From NCBI GenBank assembly GCA_963678675.1, contig OY783196.1, positions 26,886,827-26,950,826 of the forward strand: DNA of 64,000 bases, given 5' to 3'. Position 1 is the stretch's first letter. Every line of letters starts with the position of its first letter. The position numbers and the translations under genes are program-made. Positions 34,320-46,169 of the stretch are shown piece after piece. Under the pieces are notes generated by a model, which saw only the letters and a list, made by a program, of their open reading frames with translations, ran no database searches and was not told the DNA's origin. This stretch comes from Xiphydria camelus (lineage: Eukaryota > Arthropoda > Insecta > Hymenoptera > Xiphydriidae).

Positions 34320-34735
34320 AAAAGTGCTGCTGCCCGAATGAAACAATTACTGCCGAACGTTATCAACAACAATTGGAGCGTTTAAATGATAATTTGATGC
34401 AAAAACGATCATAAATCGCATGAAATCGCTGAAAAGTGATTCTTCTTCTTCACGACAATGCCCGGCCTCGTGTTGCTTGAGCCGTGAAAGAAACATTCAT
34501 GGAGCTTGAATGGGAAGTTCTCCTGCACCCAGCGCGTGGCCCTAAGTGATTATCATTTATTTAGATCGATGCAACACGACTCGGAAGACACACACTTCTA
34601 TAATTAACAAGAAGTAAAAAATTGGGTTGCCGAGTGGATCAGCTGAAAAAGTAGAAAATTCCTATGTTGCAGAATTCAACTTCTGCTATAAAAGTGGGAA
34701 GATTTATAGCTTCTGAAGGCAAATACTTCGATTGA
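34320..34735 (+). pseudogene. Decayed mariner transposase fragment
   Basis: C-terminal half of a mariner-family transposase, interrupted by stops and frameshifts. Recognisable pieces in order: NETITAERYQQQLERLN (34337 on), a degraded form of the HDNARPH catalytic motif (now TMPGLV..., about 34457), LSDYHLFRSMQHDSEDTHF (34540-34600) and EVKNWVAEW (34614-34640). The N-terminal half and terminal repeats are not visible. It cannot encode an active enzyme. Confidence 0.88.
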
Positions 34736-34845
34736 GGTATTCACACATTTTATTACAACGTAATGTTTTTGAAACAAGAAAAAAACAGCAGCTTTCAATG
34801 TAACCCTTTAATATTTTTCAGGTATAGTATTGCTTCTTCTGTACA

Positions 34846-36480
34846 TTAAATAGCCACGTTTCTTATGATATACATTGCTTCATTATCGCACCCAAATAAG
34901 AGTGTCGACTTATCTATATCAATAGAATTTATTGGTTTATGTATCGCGGCACACAGAGATGTAACATTGACTTTTCCGCTTGTTCCAACTGTGTTCAGCC
35001 AATGAGCGTCAGTAGTATCTGCAATATAAGATACCGTGATGTTCCTTGTGTCAAGTTATTTTTTTTTCTAAAATATAAGACTGTCAGATTTTTATCGATG
35101 TAATTACCACGGAAACTTACCTAACTTAAGTTTCGAGTTTTGCGCATTATTCCAATGCCATAATTCACCACTGATGGAGCAAGTGAATAAATTCTCTGGC
35201 CTGTCTTGGTGAAATGCTATTTCACTGACAGCTCTAGCATGGGCATTTAATTGCGATATCGGATAAGTATTGTGCCTCAAATCCCAAACAGTTAGGCTGC
35301 CGTCACCACCACCAGCCACTACTATATGTCTTTGCGTCGGATGATGCGCAATGCTTGTAGCTTCAGTCTATAACAATAATTTATACTTTATAGAGAAAAA
35401 GTTAAGTAAAAAGGTGGATATCTTGTAATCACCGCTAATTAACGAAATTAGATCTAATCTTACTTTATTTTGATCCGAGAGCATGAACGTCGTAGTAGGC
35501 GTATTCTGGTCATTTCTCAAATCCCAAACTTTCATATGTCCCCGTAAATTCCCTGTAAGTATTTCGCTGTGCCTCAAAAAATCCACGCAATATAGAGAAC
35601 AACTATCCGCATTCTCTGAAAATAAAATGTTTAGTATAATAAAATGTTCATTTAAAATTCTGGCAAAACCTGTTAGAATTAAGAGTGGAAGGGACAATCA
35701 TCTACCTATCGTTCTAACTGGCTTTGTTTGTCGAGCGGTTAATAAATTAATCCGACCATCTTCTCCTACCGATACTATATCTTGTTCAAAGGTGGAGAGG
35801 GCTGTACACGACGCGTAATCGGTAGTTCTGTAAAAGAGTAACATCAAATGAAGTTATACTTAAAGTTTCTGCTTTATATAATGTAGATTGCTATTTTGTA
35901 AATTTGTGGGAAAACTAACTTAAGAGAGTGGATAAATTCCCATGATATAAGTTCCTTAAACTGAGAGTAAGGATTTTCCTGGATTTGCAGCAACCTAACA
36001 GAACCTAAGGATGACGAGACTACAAAGAAATCCTTATTTAGAAACTGAAAAAATAATAAACACCGTAAATGTTATTATTAACGCTAATAATTATATATGT
36101 ATAGAAGCGTTATATGATAAACGATACCTTTAGCTCCGTAATATCGCCAAGAAAAGCGTGTGAACATACTACAGCTGGATAAGACTCGTCATCTTCGTTC
36201 GCTTCGAATGTCCAGTGCGTAATCTTGTTCACCTGTTTTACACCGGTTCAAAAAATGAAGACATTTTTGAAAGGAAATTAGAAACTGCGATCACATATTT
36301 TAATAAATACAGTTTCCGGTAAATTACTCTTAATTGCGGTCTTAGGATAGGTTATATTTAAATTACCGGGTTATCCCAACTGCCAGTTAAGAATGTTTTT
36401 GCCTCCGCGAAATCTTCATGCCTCCATCTGATTTTTGAGACCTTTTCAGAAATAAACGTTCCCTGTATATTTTCACCCAT
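34846..36480 (-). CDS. Nup43: Nucleoporin Nup43
   Basis: WD40-repeat subunit of the Nup107-160 (Y) complex of the nuclear pore. Seven exons on the minus strand: 36367-36480 (ATG at 36480), 36128-36232, 35920-36044, 35706-35827, 35464-35615, 35121-35367 and 34846-35018 (TAA). They total 1038 bases, 345 aa, a little shorter than vertebrate NUP43. Phase closes at every junction. Visible WD-type blades: FLTGSWDNP, DIVSVGEDGRINLLTA, EILTGNLRGHMKVWDLR, HIVVAGGGDGSLTVWDLR and LFTCSISGELWHWN, the last group strongly matching Nup43 (AHARAVSEIAFHQDRPENLF). The C terminus ends DNEAMYIIRNVAI. No disruption is seen. Its 3' end is about 100 bases from the mariner relic. Confidence 0.92.
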
Positions 36481-36799
36481 TTCAAACAATCAATCGATCG
36501 AATTAAAATAATACCGCGAATGAGACAATTCAAAATTGTTTAAAATTATCGTCCATAAACTAATCAAATGAGTAGAAAGTCCACGTCTGGCTTTTAGCTT
36601 TACAAGTGACTTTAGCACTCCTCAACGGATATCTCTTCGAACTACGAAACGCATTATATTTTCCTGTAGTCGATATTGAAGGAAATATACTGCAGGGTAT
36701 GATGAAGATGATGAAGATCTTCAAAACATGCGTATTTTGATTTATTTATTTTTATCGTACCGATCAATAGATAAACTATGATTATATCACAGGCTCTGT

Positions 36800-37045
36800 C
36801 AGTCAGTCTGACTGTAGTTAGCCTTTGTTACTGACACTCTGCATTATACCGTTCGAGCCAGTCGGTTCGACTGCATATGACTATTACTACTGATGCTCGA
36901 CGCTACCTATCGTGCACACTGGTCGGCTGTGATCGATTATTACTACTAATGTGTGTGTGTGAGCGTGTGTGTGTGCCGTCCGACTACTCTTCGCACTGTT
37001 CGGGCTGACTGATGTTACTATTACTACTAATACCGATTAACTATG
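36800..37045. repeat. Degenerate ~75-bp tandem repeats with a TG microsatellite
   Basis: Three to four diverged units share a TATTACTACTGATG/TATTACTACTAATG core preceded by a variable C/G-rich part with CACTGGTCGG or CCAGTCGG. A (TG)n stretch lies at 36951-36975. No coding potential. Confidence 0.6.
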
Positions 37046-40000
37046 TTATTGGAATTAATAGACGCAGTAAGAATTTGCGAAATAAGGATTTCCCACCATC
37101 AAGGTCTCACAGTCAGTAACAATATTTCATCGTATTATTTCGTCGTCGATGTTTAACTGATTCTTCGGTACAAAAAAATATGGTTTACCGGCTAAAAGTC
37201 CAATTATCCTCATTAGGTACATAGATTGACTAGAGTTGGTAGTTGATAACAAAGTTACGTAAATGAGATAAAAATTATTTCACATCCTTTGATCCGATGA
37301 AAAAACCGAATAGCATCTCGCAGCTTTACTTCGGAGTTCATTCGTATAGGTCGCGTGAAAGAATCGAATAACAAACAGCCAAGGGCCATCCCCCAGCATA
37401 CAAAGACAAGACGAAGCGTAATCGAATGAACACCGCGAGCCGCGATGCTCAAGGGGAAGGAACATTCTTTATCAGACTTTCGAAGGATTCGAGGTGCGTA
37501 AAATGCAAAGACCTCCACGATTTATGGCGCATTGTCGGCAATATATATTCCGATATTCGAATCGATTCTCGCTACACGGACGATTTGCTGTTTCAACGTC
37601 TCCCCTCGTGTACGAACAGTTCGATGCTCGCAGATAATAATTGCAGTCGTACCGAGGGGTATCATTACCGCGGCACTGGGAACCGCGACTTTATAATGAA
37701 CTGCCTCAATTGAAATTTCGCAGCAACAGCTATTTTAAATTATTATTTATTTTTTATTCCTATCGAAAGAAACTCACCTATCTCCCGTCATTGCGTCGCA
37801 AAATTAATCGGTGGATCTCGGTAGCCAGTAAAATTTCGCGAACCACGCGGAACTGTTCTAAGGTACTCCCGTGTTATCTGCCAGATATTTCGTGTCTCTA
37901 TCTACCCTCGCACCTCCGTTAATAGCAGGCAATTTCGCGTTCCCTCAGCTAACCCGTGTAATTGAGCCAATGCGTGGTAATCAGATTACGCCTCATTTGC
38001 CACGGGGAATAGTCCAAATTGCTTTTGTTGTACCTGGGATATCTTGGCGCGTCGATATTGATTTAAAAGGGCGGTATCCTTGAGATAAAGCGCGCGATTG
38101 CATATTAGAAATTCTCATTTTGCGAACTATTCTGAAACCTCTTTCTGTAACCAGGTTTCGCAAAGTGCTTCCGTGTTACAGAACGTCGAACTCGCCGAGA
38201 ATCGAATACTATACGACGTAGGTAAGTTGTAGTCAAGTACACGAAAGTTGTCGACAAATTTTGTGTCGTGTATACATTTCCGTTTGTCAAGGTTTTTCCG
38301 GGGTGACGCGGTATCGCGCTACCCGTGCGTGGCATAGGCTCGTCGCGAGGGGTTGCCACATATAAAATACGCGAGGCAACAAATTTTCCGCGCGTGAAAT
38401 ATAGGTGATATCCGACTGTAGTTATTTGCATAGTGTCCGCGCTACACGGGGTTTTAATTAAATCGGTCGTTGCGGATGTTGTATCTCGGATTCTTTCAAA
38501 GTTCACTTCCAAGTGTTCTTCTCGCATGGAGAGGGTAGGAAAAAATTATATACTGGGAAACCGTCGAATCGTCGCGCCTATAACGAGTCCGAGGACGAGA
38601 GTGCGATCGACTCTTCTTCCTTTTACGAGTGTAAAACTTCGAAGGAGCCGATGGAGCACCGATTTGACGAGATTTTTATTTCTCCCGTCGGTATTTCCAC
38701 TTTTTAACGATTTCATCACCCGCTATTCGTCTTTTCTCTCTCGCTTCCGCGTCGGGCGTATAGCTATGTACACCCGCGCTTTCCCCCTTCTCGATCGTCC
38801 ATCACCATTTTCCAACAATACGATCCATCTCCAACGCGAGCGGACCTCGCATTGTACCCTCGGGCGACGGATTTTCAAACTTAAATCCGCGAATTAACCG
38901 CGTTTCAATGAAATAGCTGCGCGCGAACGGTGTGCCGTTCAATTCCCGAACAACGGACTACGCCGGGGTTCGATAAAAATATTCGGGATCAACGTTTCTC
39001 GTTGTCCGAGGAACTGCTCGCTTCGTGGACACGGTATTTTACCGCTGGAGTAGAACGCGGAAACATCGACGCGCAATTCCGCGGGAACGTCCGATCGTCG
39101 GGACGGCGCCGAGAGTTTCCAGAGACTTTAAATGAAACCAATTCCTCGCTTGGCGTACTTGCGAAACATTCGCGGGGATCCCCCTCGGAAAAACGTCGAT
39201 TTATTCGCTTCCATGATCTCGATTTCGATCGATTTCGCGCGCATACGTCGTTTCCTGGACGTTGAAACCGTCCGACGCGCCGCGTCCGTACTCTGGCAGG
39301 GTCATTCTCGGTGGAGAGGGGAGCGGGGAGGACGAGGGTAATCTTCGCGACTGTAATTGCAGGACGTTACGGTAATCGCCGTTCCGATGATCGCCGATGG
39401 CGAGGGACGGAGATCAGCGTACCGGCCGTTAGTCGTCGCGGAGATATAGGTACGTATACATACGTCAGACAGACAGCGGGGCGATATACTTGTGATCGAT
39501 TTATACCCCCGTATACTTCCGCGCCGATCGCGCGAGCGCGACGCGATTAATTTCGTGCTCGATGTCACGCGCGGTCGTTGGACGGCCACCGCGTCGTTGA
39601 CTTCGTTCTGTACAGCGACTCCGTTCAATTTCAACCCCGCGCACTCCGGGACATACGAAGGGGAGGCGCTTCCGGGACGAAAAGACATTTGCAAGCGCTC
39701 TTCGTCGGGGTTGACGCGGCGGCGGGGCGGGATGTAGCACACAGCGCCGCGCGACAGAAGTTCTGTAATTCTGTCCCCCCGACGCGAGCGAGTGCGAGGG
39801 TGACATTTGTTATCTCGCGAGAGCATAAGTGTCTCGGAAAGTTTCGGCTCCCCGCTCGCGTTCTGCAGGTTTCTTTCGTCTTTGAGAAAGTTCAGCATTT
39901 ACTTCCGCGGGGGATCGTATAGGTACTATAGCGTTCGCCGAAGTGAGTAAGTGACTGGTCGGGGAAAAAAGTTGATTCGCCGGCGAAAGTTCGTCGAGTT

Positions 40001-41395
40001 TCCGCCGGAGTCGCGTATCGATACGCGTGTGTCATCGGTATCGAGAATCGACGCGAGAAGCGTGCGATTACCGCGCGCGCACTCCTCGCTCGCTGTTCCG
40101 CAGCCGACTAATCGGAGAGAGAGAGAGTAAACAGCCTCGGGGCACCGTAATTCGCACTAAAGGCGACGTAAACAGACTTACAGGCCTACGTACACCGAGC
40201 GGGCATTAGGGCGGAAGTGTCTTAACGCGTATCTCATTATGAATATGAATTATGCCGGAGGGATGCTATCTGTTCCCATACAGTCACTTCCGGAATGCAA
40301 AGCGGCTCGCGCGCGGTCAGGGAACGTTCACCTCCTGCCCGCGGCGCTTGCATAACGATCCTGAGGATGCACGATGTTCGCTTCTCCTAATGGAAATCCA
40401 CCCTCGGGATCGTTTCGTACAGACCTCGCGATCGATCCCACATATGTATAGATACCATTCTACTACGTCTACCCTCGCAAGCGATCTCCCTTCAAAAGTT
40501 CGACGATCAATTATTTCTATAATTCGTCGATGATAAACATGACGCAGGGGTCGTCGGTAATTTTAATTAATAATTAGAAAAATAAATTTTCAATTATATC
40601 TCATTCGACTGGTAACTACAATGTTGGTGACGGTATTCAAAAGTCAATTTAGCGGTTAACGCGTATCATTCGCGCTGCAGGGGCTTTAATATTATATTTC
40701 AGAATACGCGTGGTACTGCACCAGTGGTCATCGTTTCGGGCGACGCGTATCGCGTTTGTACAGCGCAGTGAATCGCGCCTCACCCGCGATGCGGATTTAT
40801 ACTCCGCGATGTAACCCCGCTCGTCCCAACCCCCCGTATGCGTCGCCCCCCGGCAGCGCGCGTCTTCGTCCCGTCCGAATTTCTGGCTAGGACGCTCCAT
40901 CGGAAACCGTCGCTCGACCGTACATCGCGAGCCATCGGCAAAAAGCGTCGATCGGACGAGCCTCGATGCTGCGTGCAATTTTTTACGATCGCCCCCACCG
41001 CGCGAGTCTTATCTTCGTGCCGAGTGCGGGGTGCACGCTATAAATCTCGGTCGGAGCCGCTCGGGGTCCAGGCGTTAAGTATGCGGGACGAGTCAAGTCG
41101 GGCACAACCCCGCGCGCGTTCACCCCCCCAACCCAACTCTCGAGCTCAGCCTCGGCTGTCTATCCCGCGCCGCCGCGCCCTAGGGGGTTTCTCGGCGGTA
41201 TGCGGTGGCCAAACACGTCATGTAGGTATGCCGGCCCACTTTAGTGGTACACTTGGGATAATAATCGCCCCAGTGGTAAACACCTCCGAGCCGCATGACA
41301 ATGACTTTGCGTCTCGCAAACAAGCGCCGAAAACGTACATACGTGCCCGCGCGTTGCCCGCCGGCGCGATAAAGAGCGCGAGATTTTGTAAACTC

Positions 41396-41418
41396 GAGAG
41401 AGAGAGAGAGAGAGAGAG
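41396..41418. repeat. (GA)n microsatellite
   Basis: An uninterrupted GA run in a CpG-rich stretch. GA runs can bind GAGA-type factors in insects, but no such role is shown here. Confidence 0.95.
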
Positions 41419-42197
41419 CGGGACAAGCCGCCGAGGCTGACCTGCCCCTCGGCAAGTAGATGAAGTCGTTCGGGAGCGAGAGAGCGCGGCGTGAATGGAG
41501 AATCCGTGATTGGCGAGAGGGTAGCAAGGTACACACACCCCGCGGGCGTCCGTCCGGGACCGTATATGGAGAGGTTGCGTTTCCGGACTGTACGAGGGGG
41601 TGTATGTACCGGGATTGCGGGTCGGTGGCGTGCCTATGGCACCCCCTCCCCTGCCGGTCGTTCGAGTAACGTCCCAGCTGCGAGGATTATTCCCCGTGCG
41701 AAGTGCCCTTCGAAGGGGGACGATCGTGGCGAGGTGCGAACCCCGACGCCGAAGGGGGTGATCGATCGGGTGATCGAGTTCCGCTCGGCGCCAGGGGTGC
41801 GCTTTACAGCGGGCGGTAATCGAGTCTGAGCGAATTTGTTCCGACGGATGGACAGGTTTGGTCGCAATTATCTCTTTGACTGCGCATAGGTAAACGCTTG
41901 TCGAGACGATCGCTTCGAGGCGTTCTCCGGTTTCGCGAGGCGGCTCGAGTCGCAGTAAATTTTCAGGTGGTGAGACCCGCGGTTATATATACGCGTGGAT
42001 ACGTTATAGTCGCGTATCCACCATTGTGCACACTCGTGTGGTAACGGGGATTGCCCCGTCCTTGCGCAGCGAGGTATACCTGTAGATATACATATATCTG
42101 GCGAAGCGAGAGTTGCTTTGTGTCCTGCAGCAGCGAGACGGCGCCGGGATCGGTGAAGCTCCTGCGGTTTTGCGCTAACGCGCGCACGAACCGCTGG

Positions 42198-42230
42198 GGA
42201 AGGAAGGAAGGAAGGAAGGAAGGAAGGAAG
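42198..42230. repeat. (GGAA)n tetranucleotide repeat
   Basis: About eight tandem GGAA units ending at GTAACTAG. Confidence 0.95.
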
Positions 42231-45200
42231 TAACTAGCTTCAACATATATATAACGTGCTGACGAGGGGCGTGAGGAAAAACCACATCTTTCCGTCTCTC
42301 GATTTTTAACGCGAGAGTCAATCGTTGATCTCGACGATATAATAATCCATTTTGACGCTCGTGAATATCTCGCGCTGATAAAGCCGAAGGGAAGAATTTC
42401 GAGAGGTTGCACGTGGGAAACCTGATACCAATACTCGGGAAAATTTGATCCAGCCGTTTTACGGTTTATTTTATCACTCATTTTTCTCTCGACACACGCA
42501 GTCACGTCCCACCTTTCTCGCGTAATCCGCGGTAAATCGCATCCCGGAGACGGAACTTCGATTTCTCTCGATTCTCCGATAACCGCCATTGTAAACAGCG
42601 TCCTTTAAATCGATCGGCCGCTTGTTTTACAAGCTCTGACTTCCGTTACAATCTTATTTTACATTTTAGATATATTGGATCGCGATAACCGGCACGTGTA
42701 ACTACTCGAAACACGTATAGTACCTGCTAGGAATGTTTCCGACGCTCGAAAAACTCCCTTCGTCTTACGATACGAATTGCAACTTCTCGTCCGTTGCTGC
42801 GTGGCGTACGATGACGACGATGCGGAGTTTGGAAAGAATTTGCTTACTCGTTTTGAGTAAACACAAACTTTGTGTATATCGAATAGTTATTTCAGGGATC
42901 TCATCATCAGACTTATTTCCCTATTTCGAAGCACACGTATTTTTCTCGAGGTCGAATAAATATCTGAAAAACTTCTGCGTCAAGTCGGAGTACACCGTCT
43001 GAAAAATTCGTTCGACAGTTCCTTTCGTTCGTCGCGAGGACGAGCCGACAATTCTTCGCACCCCCGGGCCGTCGTCGTTACGGGCCGTCGTCGTTACGGG
43101 CTTAACCGCGGGGTTCGAGCTAATCTGATTAGGATCTGATCAACGCACCGGCCAGTGAAAACGGTCTTGCACCGCACCCGTCCACAGGTGGCCGATTAAT
43201 TTACAAGCAGCACTCTACGTGACGTCGATTGATATCCCGAGCGCGCGCGCGAAGGCCTCTCCTTCGAGGCCGCGCGTTGTACGCCCGCGTTATCACCTCC
43301 ACGGCGCGATATCGGCGCGGGAACGGCTCGGCCTCGCGATCTCTGAGTTTTCCTCGCGATCGTCCTTCGCGCGGCGCCGTTTCCTACACTTTGTTCGCGC
43401 GCGAAGAGCATCCACCATCGTTCTCCTCGCCCATTCTTCCTACGCGCGTCGACAAATGGATTTGAATCGCTTTTTCGGACCGCATTCTCGGCGCACTCGC
43501 TGCCAACCAATCTTGCGTCTGGCTCGGATCCGCGTAACGCAATAGCCGGCAGTCGCAGCGCCGGTGCGGCGAAACGAGCGACGCGGAGAAGAGGGGATGA
43601 GCGCGCCGGAGGAACTCCCCCGGATTATACGATTTCATTCTTCTCGCTCGCGCGAGAGGACTCTATGTATACGGTTTTAGCTTTTTCGGATTACCGCGGC
43701 AGCGATTTAGGCAATCGCGTCGACCTCTCTCCACCCCCTCCCTTCGCCCCCTCGCGCCGAAATTACATCCCCGAAGCCCGCGCCGGGACAATAATCCCCG
43801 GAGTACTCGAAGAGAGTGGAGCGGAGCGCGTCGTAGGAGCCGGCGGAGGTGCCAGGGGCGCGCCGCCGGGTCGCGGGGCGGAGGCCGGAGCCGGGGATGC
43901 GTCTGTGAAATTCAACCAAGCTGTTCCGCTGGTAATAATGGACGAGAGGCGAGCGTTGAAATGCAAATTAGAGAGCGGGTCGCGGACAGCTTGATACATG
44001 TGCGGGATTGCGGTTTCGCGCGACGCACACACCGCGCGCTGGCGCGCGCCTATGTTCGCGGGATAAAGGAGTTTGTTCGCGAGTTTTGTAGCGGGACGAC
44101 GACGCGCCGCGAGTCGGGCGTTTGTCGCGCGGCTGCGGAATGGCCGGCTCGAGTTCGCCTGAAAATGACCGTCCGCGCGGAGGCGATCGCTCGCGGTAAG
44201 CCGGCTTGTTTCCGAGAGAAGCGGCGGGGGCGGCGAGGGGTGGTGGAGGGATGAACGAAACGGGGAAGAGAGACGCGCGCGATGCGCGCCAAAACGAGGA
44301 GTACGCGATCGAGGGGATGCGTACATTCGTCGGCGATTGTCTCGTATGTATTCGCGACGTCGTCTTCCTGCCGCCTTCTTCACCCCTTTTAGTTGTACTG
44401 TGGCTATTACAGTCGGTCCTCCCGGTTGTCCGTATTTTCGGGCCCGAGTATCTCCCGATTTATTCGTTCATTGAGAATCTATATTTTCCCTGATCGTACT
44501 CGATCTATTCTCGTTTCTTTCGAGTCGAACATCGAAAAGCGATACTTTTAGGGGTGGAGGTTTAAGAGAATCATTGATGGACAAAAAAATATATAGGTAT
44601 ACAAAGTGAATCTTAGACCATGTTTATACATGAATTGTAGCATGATTGAAGGAGCAATACCTCTACAGCAGCTCTGCAAAATAAAAACGAACGGCGGACC
44701 AAAAACGTACTCATCTACTTGCCCCTTCTCAGTCGTGCAACCATTGATGCACAGACGTATACTAAGATTCCCGCGATATACATATCTTTTGAATTTTCGG
44801 CTTATCATTGAAGGGGTCGATTTTAAACTCCTCTGATAAAATCACCGTTTCTCGAACCGGGGCGACAGGTCAAACCAAGCTGTAGAAAGACACACGTATT
44901 TCCATCTCGTCCTCGTCTCCATCCTCCACTCGATCGACAGTCTCGCTCTTTACAGTCCTTCTTATCAAGTTCGAAGGACGGTCGTGACGCCGCGCAAGAA
45001 ACGGATGCGCGCGGTTTCCCCGTTTCACGATCGTAAAAACACGTTCCAATCTGCTTTGCGGAATATCCGACATTCGATTACCGCGAACGAGAGCCGTCCG
45101 GCCCGGCAGTTTGGACTCGCTGTCGGGGCGAGCGAAGCCGACTTTCGCGTTATTTACCGCATCTGTAACGCGCGAATGGGTATAGGGGATAGGCGTAAAC

Positions 45201-45894
45201 AGAGGTATACGTCGGGGCCGTAGGTACAGTTATCGATTCGCGTACGAACGCGCGATTCATCCGCACCGGACAGCGACACACGGCGCGTCCTCGACGGCTT
45301 CTCGCGTAAAGTGGTCCGCGTAATCGAACGATCGGTCCAGGTACAACTGCTTTTCGAAATGGAGGGAAATAAAATATATTGAAAACGAAGAGTCGCTCTC
45401 AAGGAGCCGTCACTTTGCCCCATAGTCGGGATCGATGTGAGATCGGAACCGTCGGTGAGCGCGGATGTGCTTACTGCGGGTGGTACCCGTACCTGCGATA
45501 TATCCTCACAGCTTCGCATTTCCCGGCTACCGGCTCGAATGGATCGCGTTTAAGGAGTAATCTTTGCGTTACGACGAAGAGTAACACCCTCGCTCAACGT
45601 TAGATTTATTCGAATGGGCCGTTTAGAAAAGAGTAACCTTCGCACTACGAGCGAGAGTAAAACGCTATAAATTTGAGGGAGTCGCCTAAATAGAAATAAA
45701 ATACACAAGTGCAATCCTCGAAGCATCGTTTCGATACTCGTGCATTCGTTCGAGACGGTGAATAATCTATAGGTCGAATTAACCTGAACGGAGGAGTATT
45801 TAAATACTACAAAAGAGATGTTGCGCCTAATGGAAGGCGACTCATTTACCGCGAAGCATAAAGCGCGGAATTATATTGAATCTACACGAAAAAA

Positions 45895-46165
45895 ATGATT
45901 TTGCAGTCTTAGCGAAACTAGGTTTTGCTGGGAACTTTTTGCCGCCATGATGGAAATAATATTATCTGCGGCAGCAAAAGATATGTTCGATAATGGCAAA
46001 TCAAACTGCAATTATTGCAGTGAAAATTTTTCGGTAAAAATATTTGCTATCTCAGCAGATATTTTTACTATTATTGGACGTATCTTTTGCTGTCACATAT
46101 GATATTTTTGTCGTGATAACAAGAAATTTTCGGCAAAACTTAGTTTTGTTAAAACTACATCATAA
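45895..46165. mobile_element. Probable MITE, imperfect palindrome
   Basis: AGCAAAAGATATGTTCGATA (about 45977) mirrors ...ACGTATCTTTTGCT (about 46077-46092), and the outer parts AAACTAGGTTTTGCTGGGAA and TCGGCAAAACTTAGTTTTGT are also inverted copies. AT-rich island in GC-rich DNA. Exact ends and target duplication not resolved. Confidence 0.6.
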
Positions 46166-46169
46166 AAAT

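Larger units (their letters stand above)
37046..45880. other. Gene-poor region, GC- and CpG-rich from about 38.9 kb
   Basis: Many open frames exist on both strands because stop codons are rare in GC-rich sequence, but they overlap one another, use no consistent splice sites, and match no family I know. Local features: (GA)n at 41396-41418, (GGAA)n at 42198-42230, and a 16-bp direct duplication CGGGCCGTCGTCGTTA at 43065-43096. This may be intron or regulatory DNA of a large gene outside the window. Confidence 0.5.

Noticed and set aside
34190..34800. Possible active mariner element
   Set aside because: The transposase has several stops and frameshifts, the catalytic motif is degraded, and no terminal inverted repeats were found.
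40838..41440. Plus-strand 200-codon frame and overlapping minus-strand frames
   Set aside because: Several long frames overlap on both strands in CpG-rich DNA; the peptides are Arg/Ser/Pro-rich, typical of chance translation of GC-rich sequence.
41963..42589. Minus-strand 208-codon frame crossing the (GGAA)n repeat
   Set aside because: Part of the frame is translated microsatellite (FLPSFLPSFLP), so the length is an artefact.
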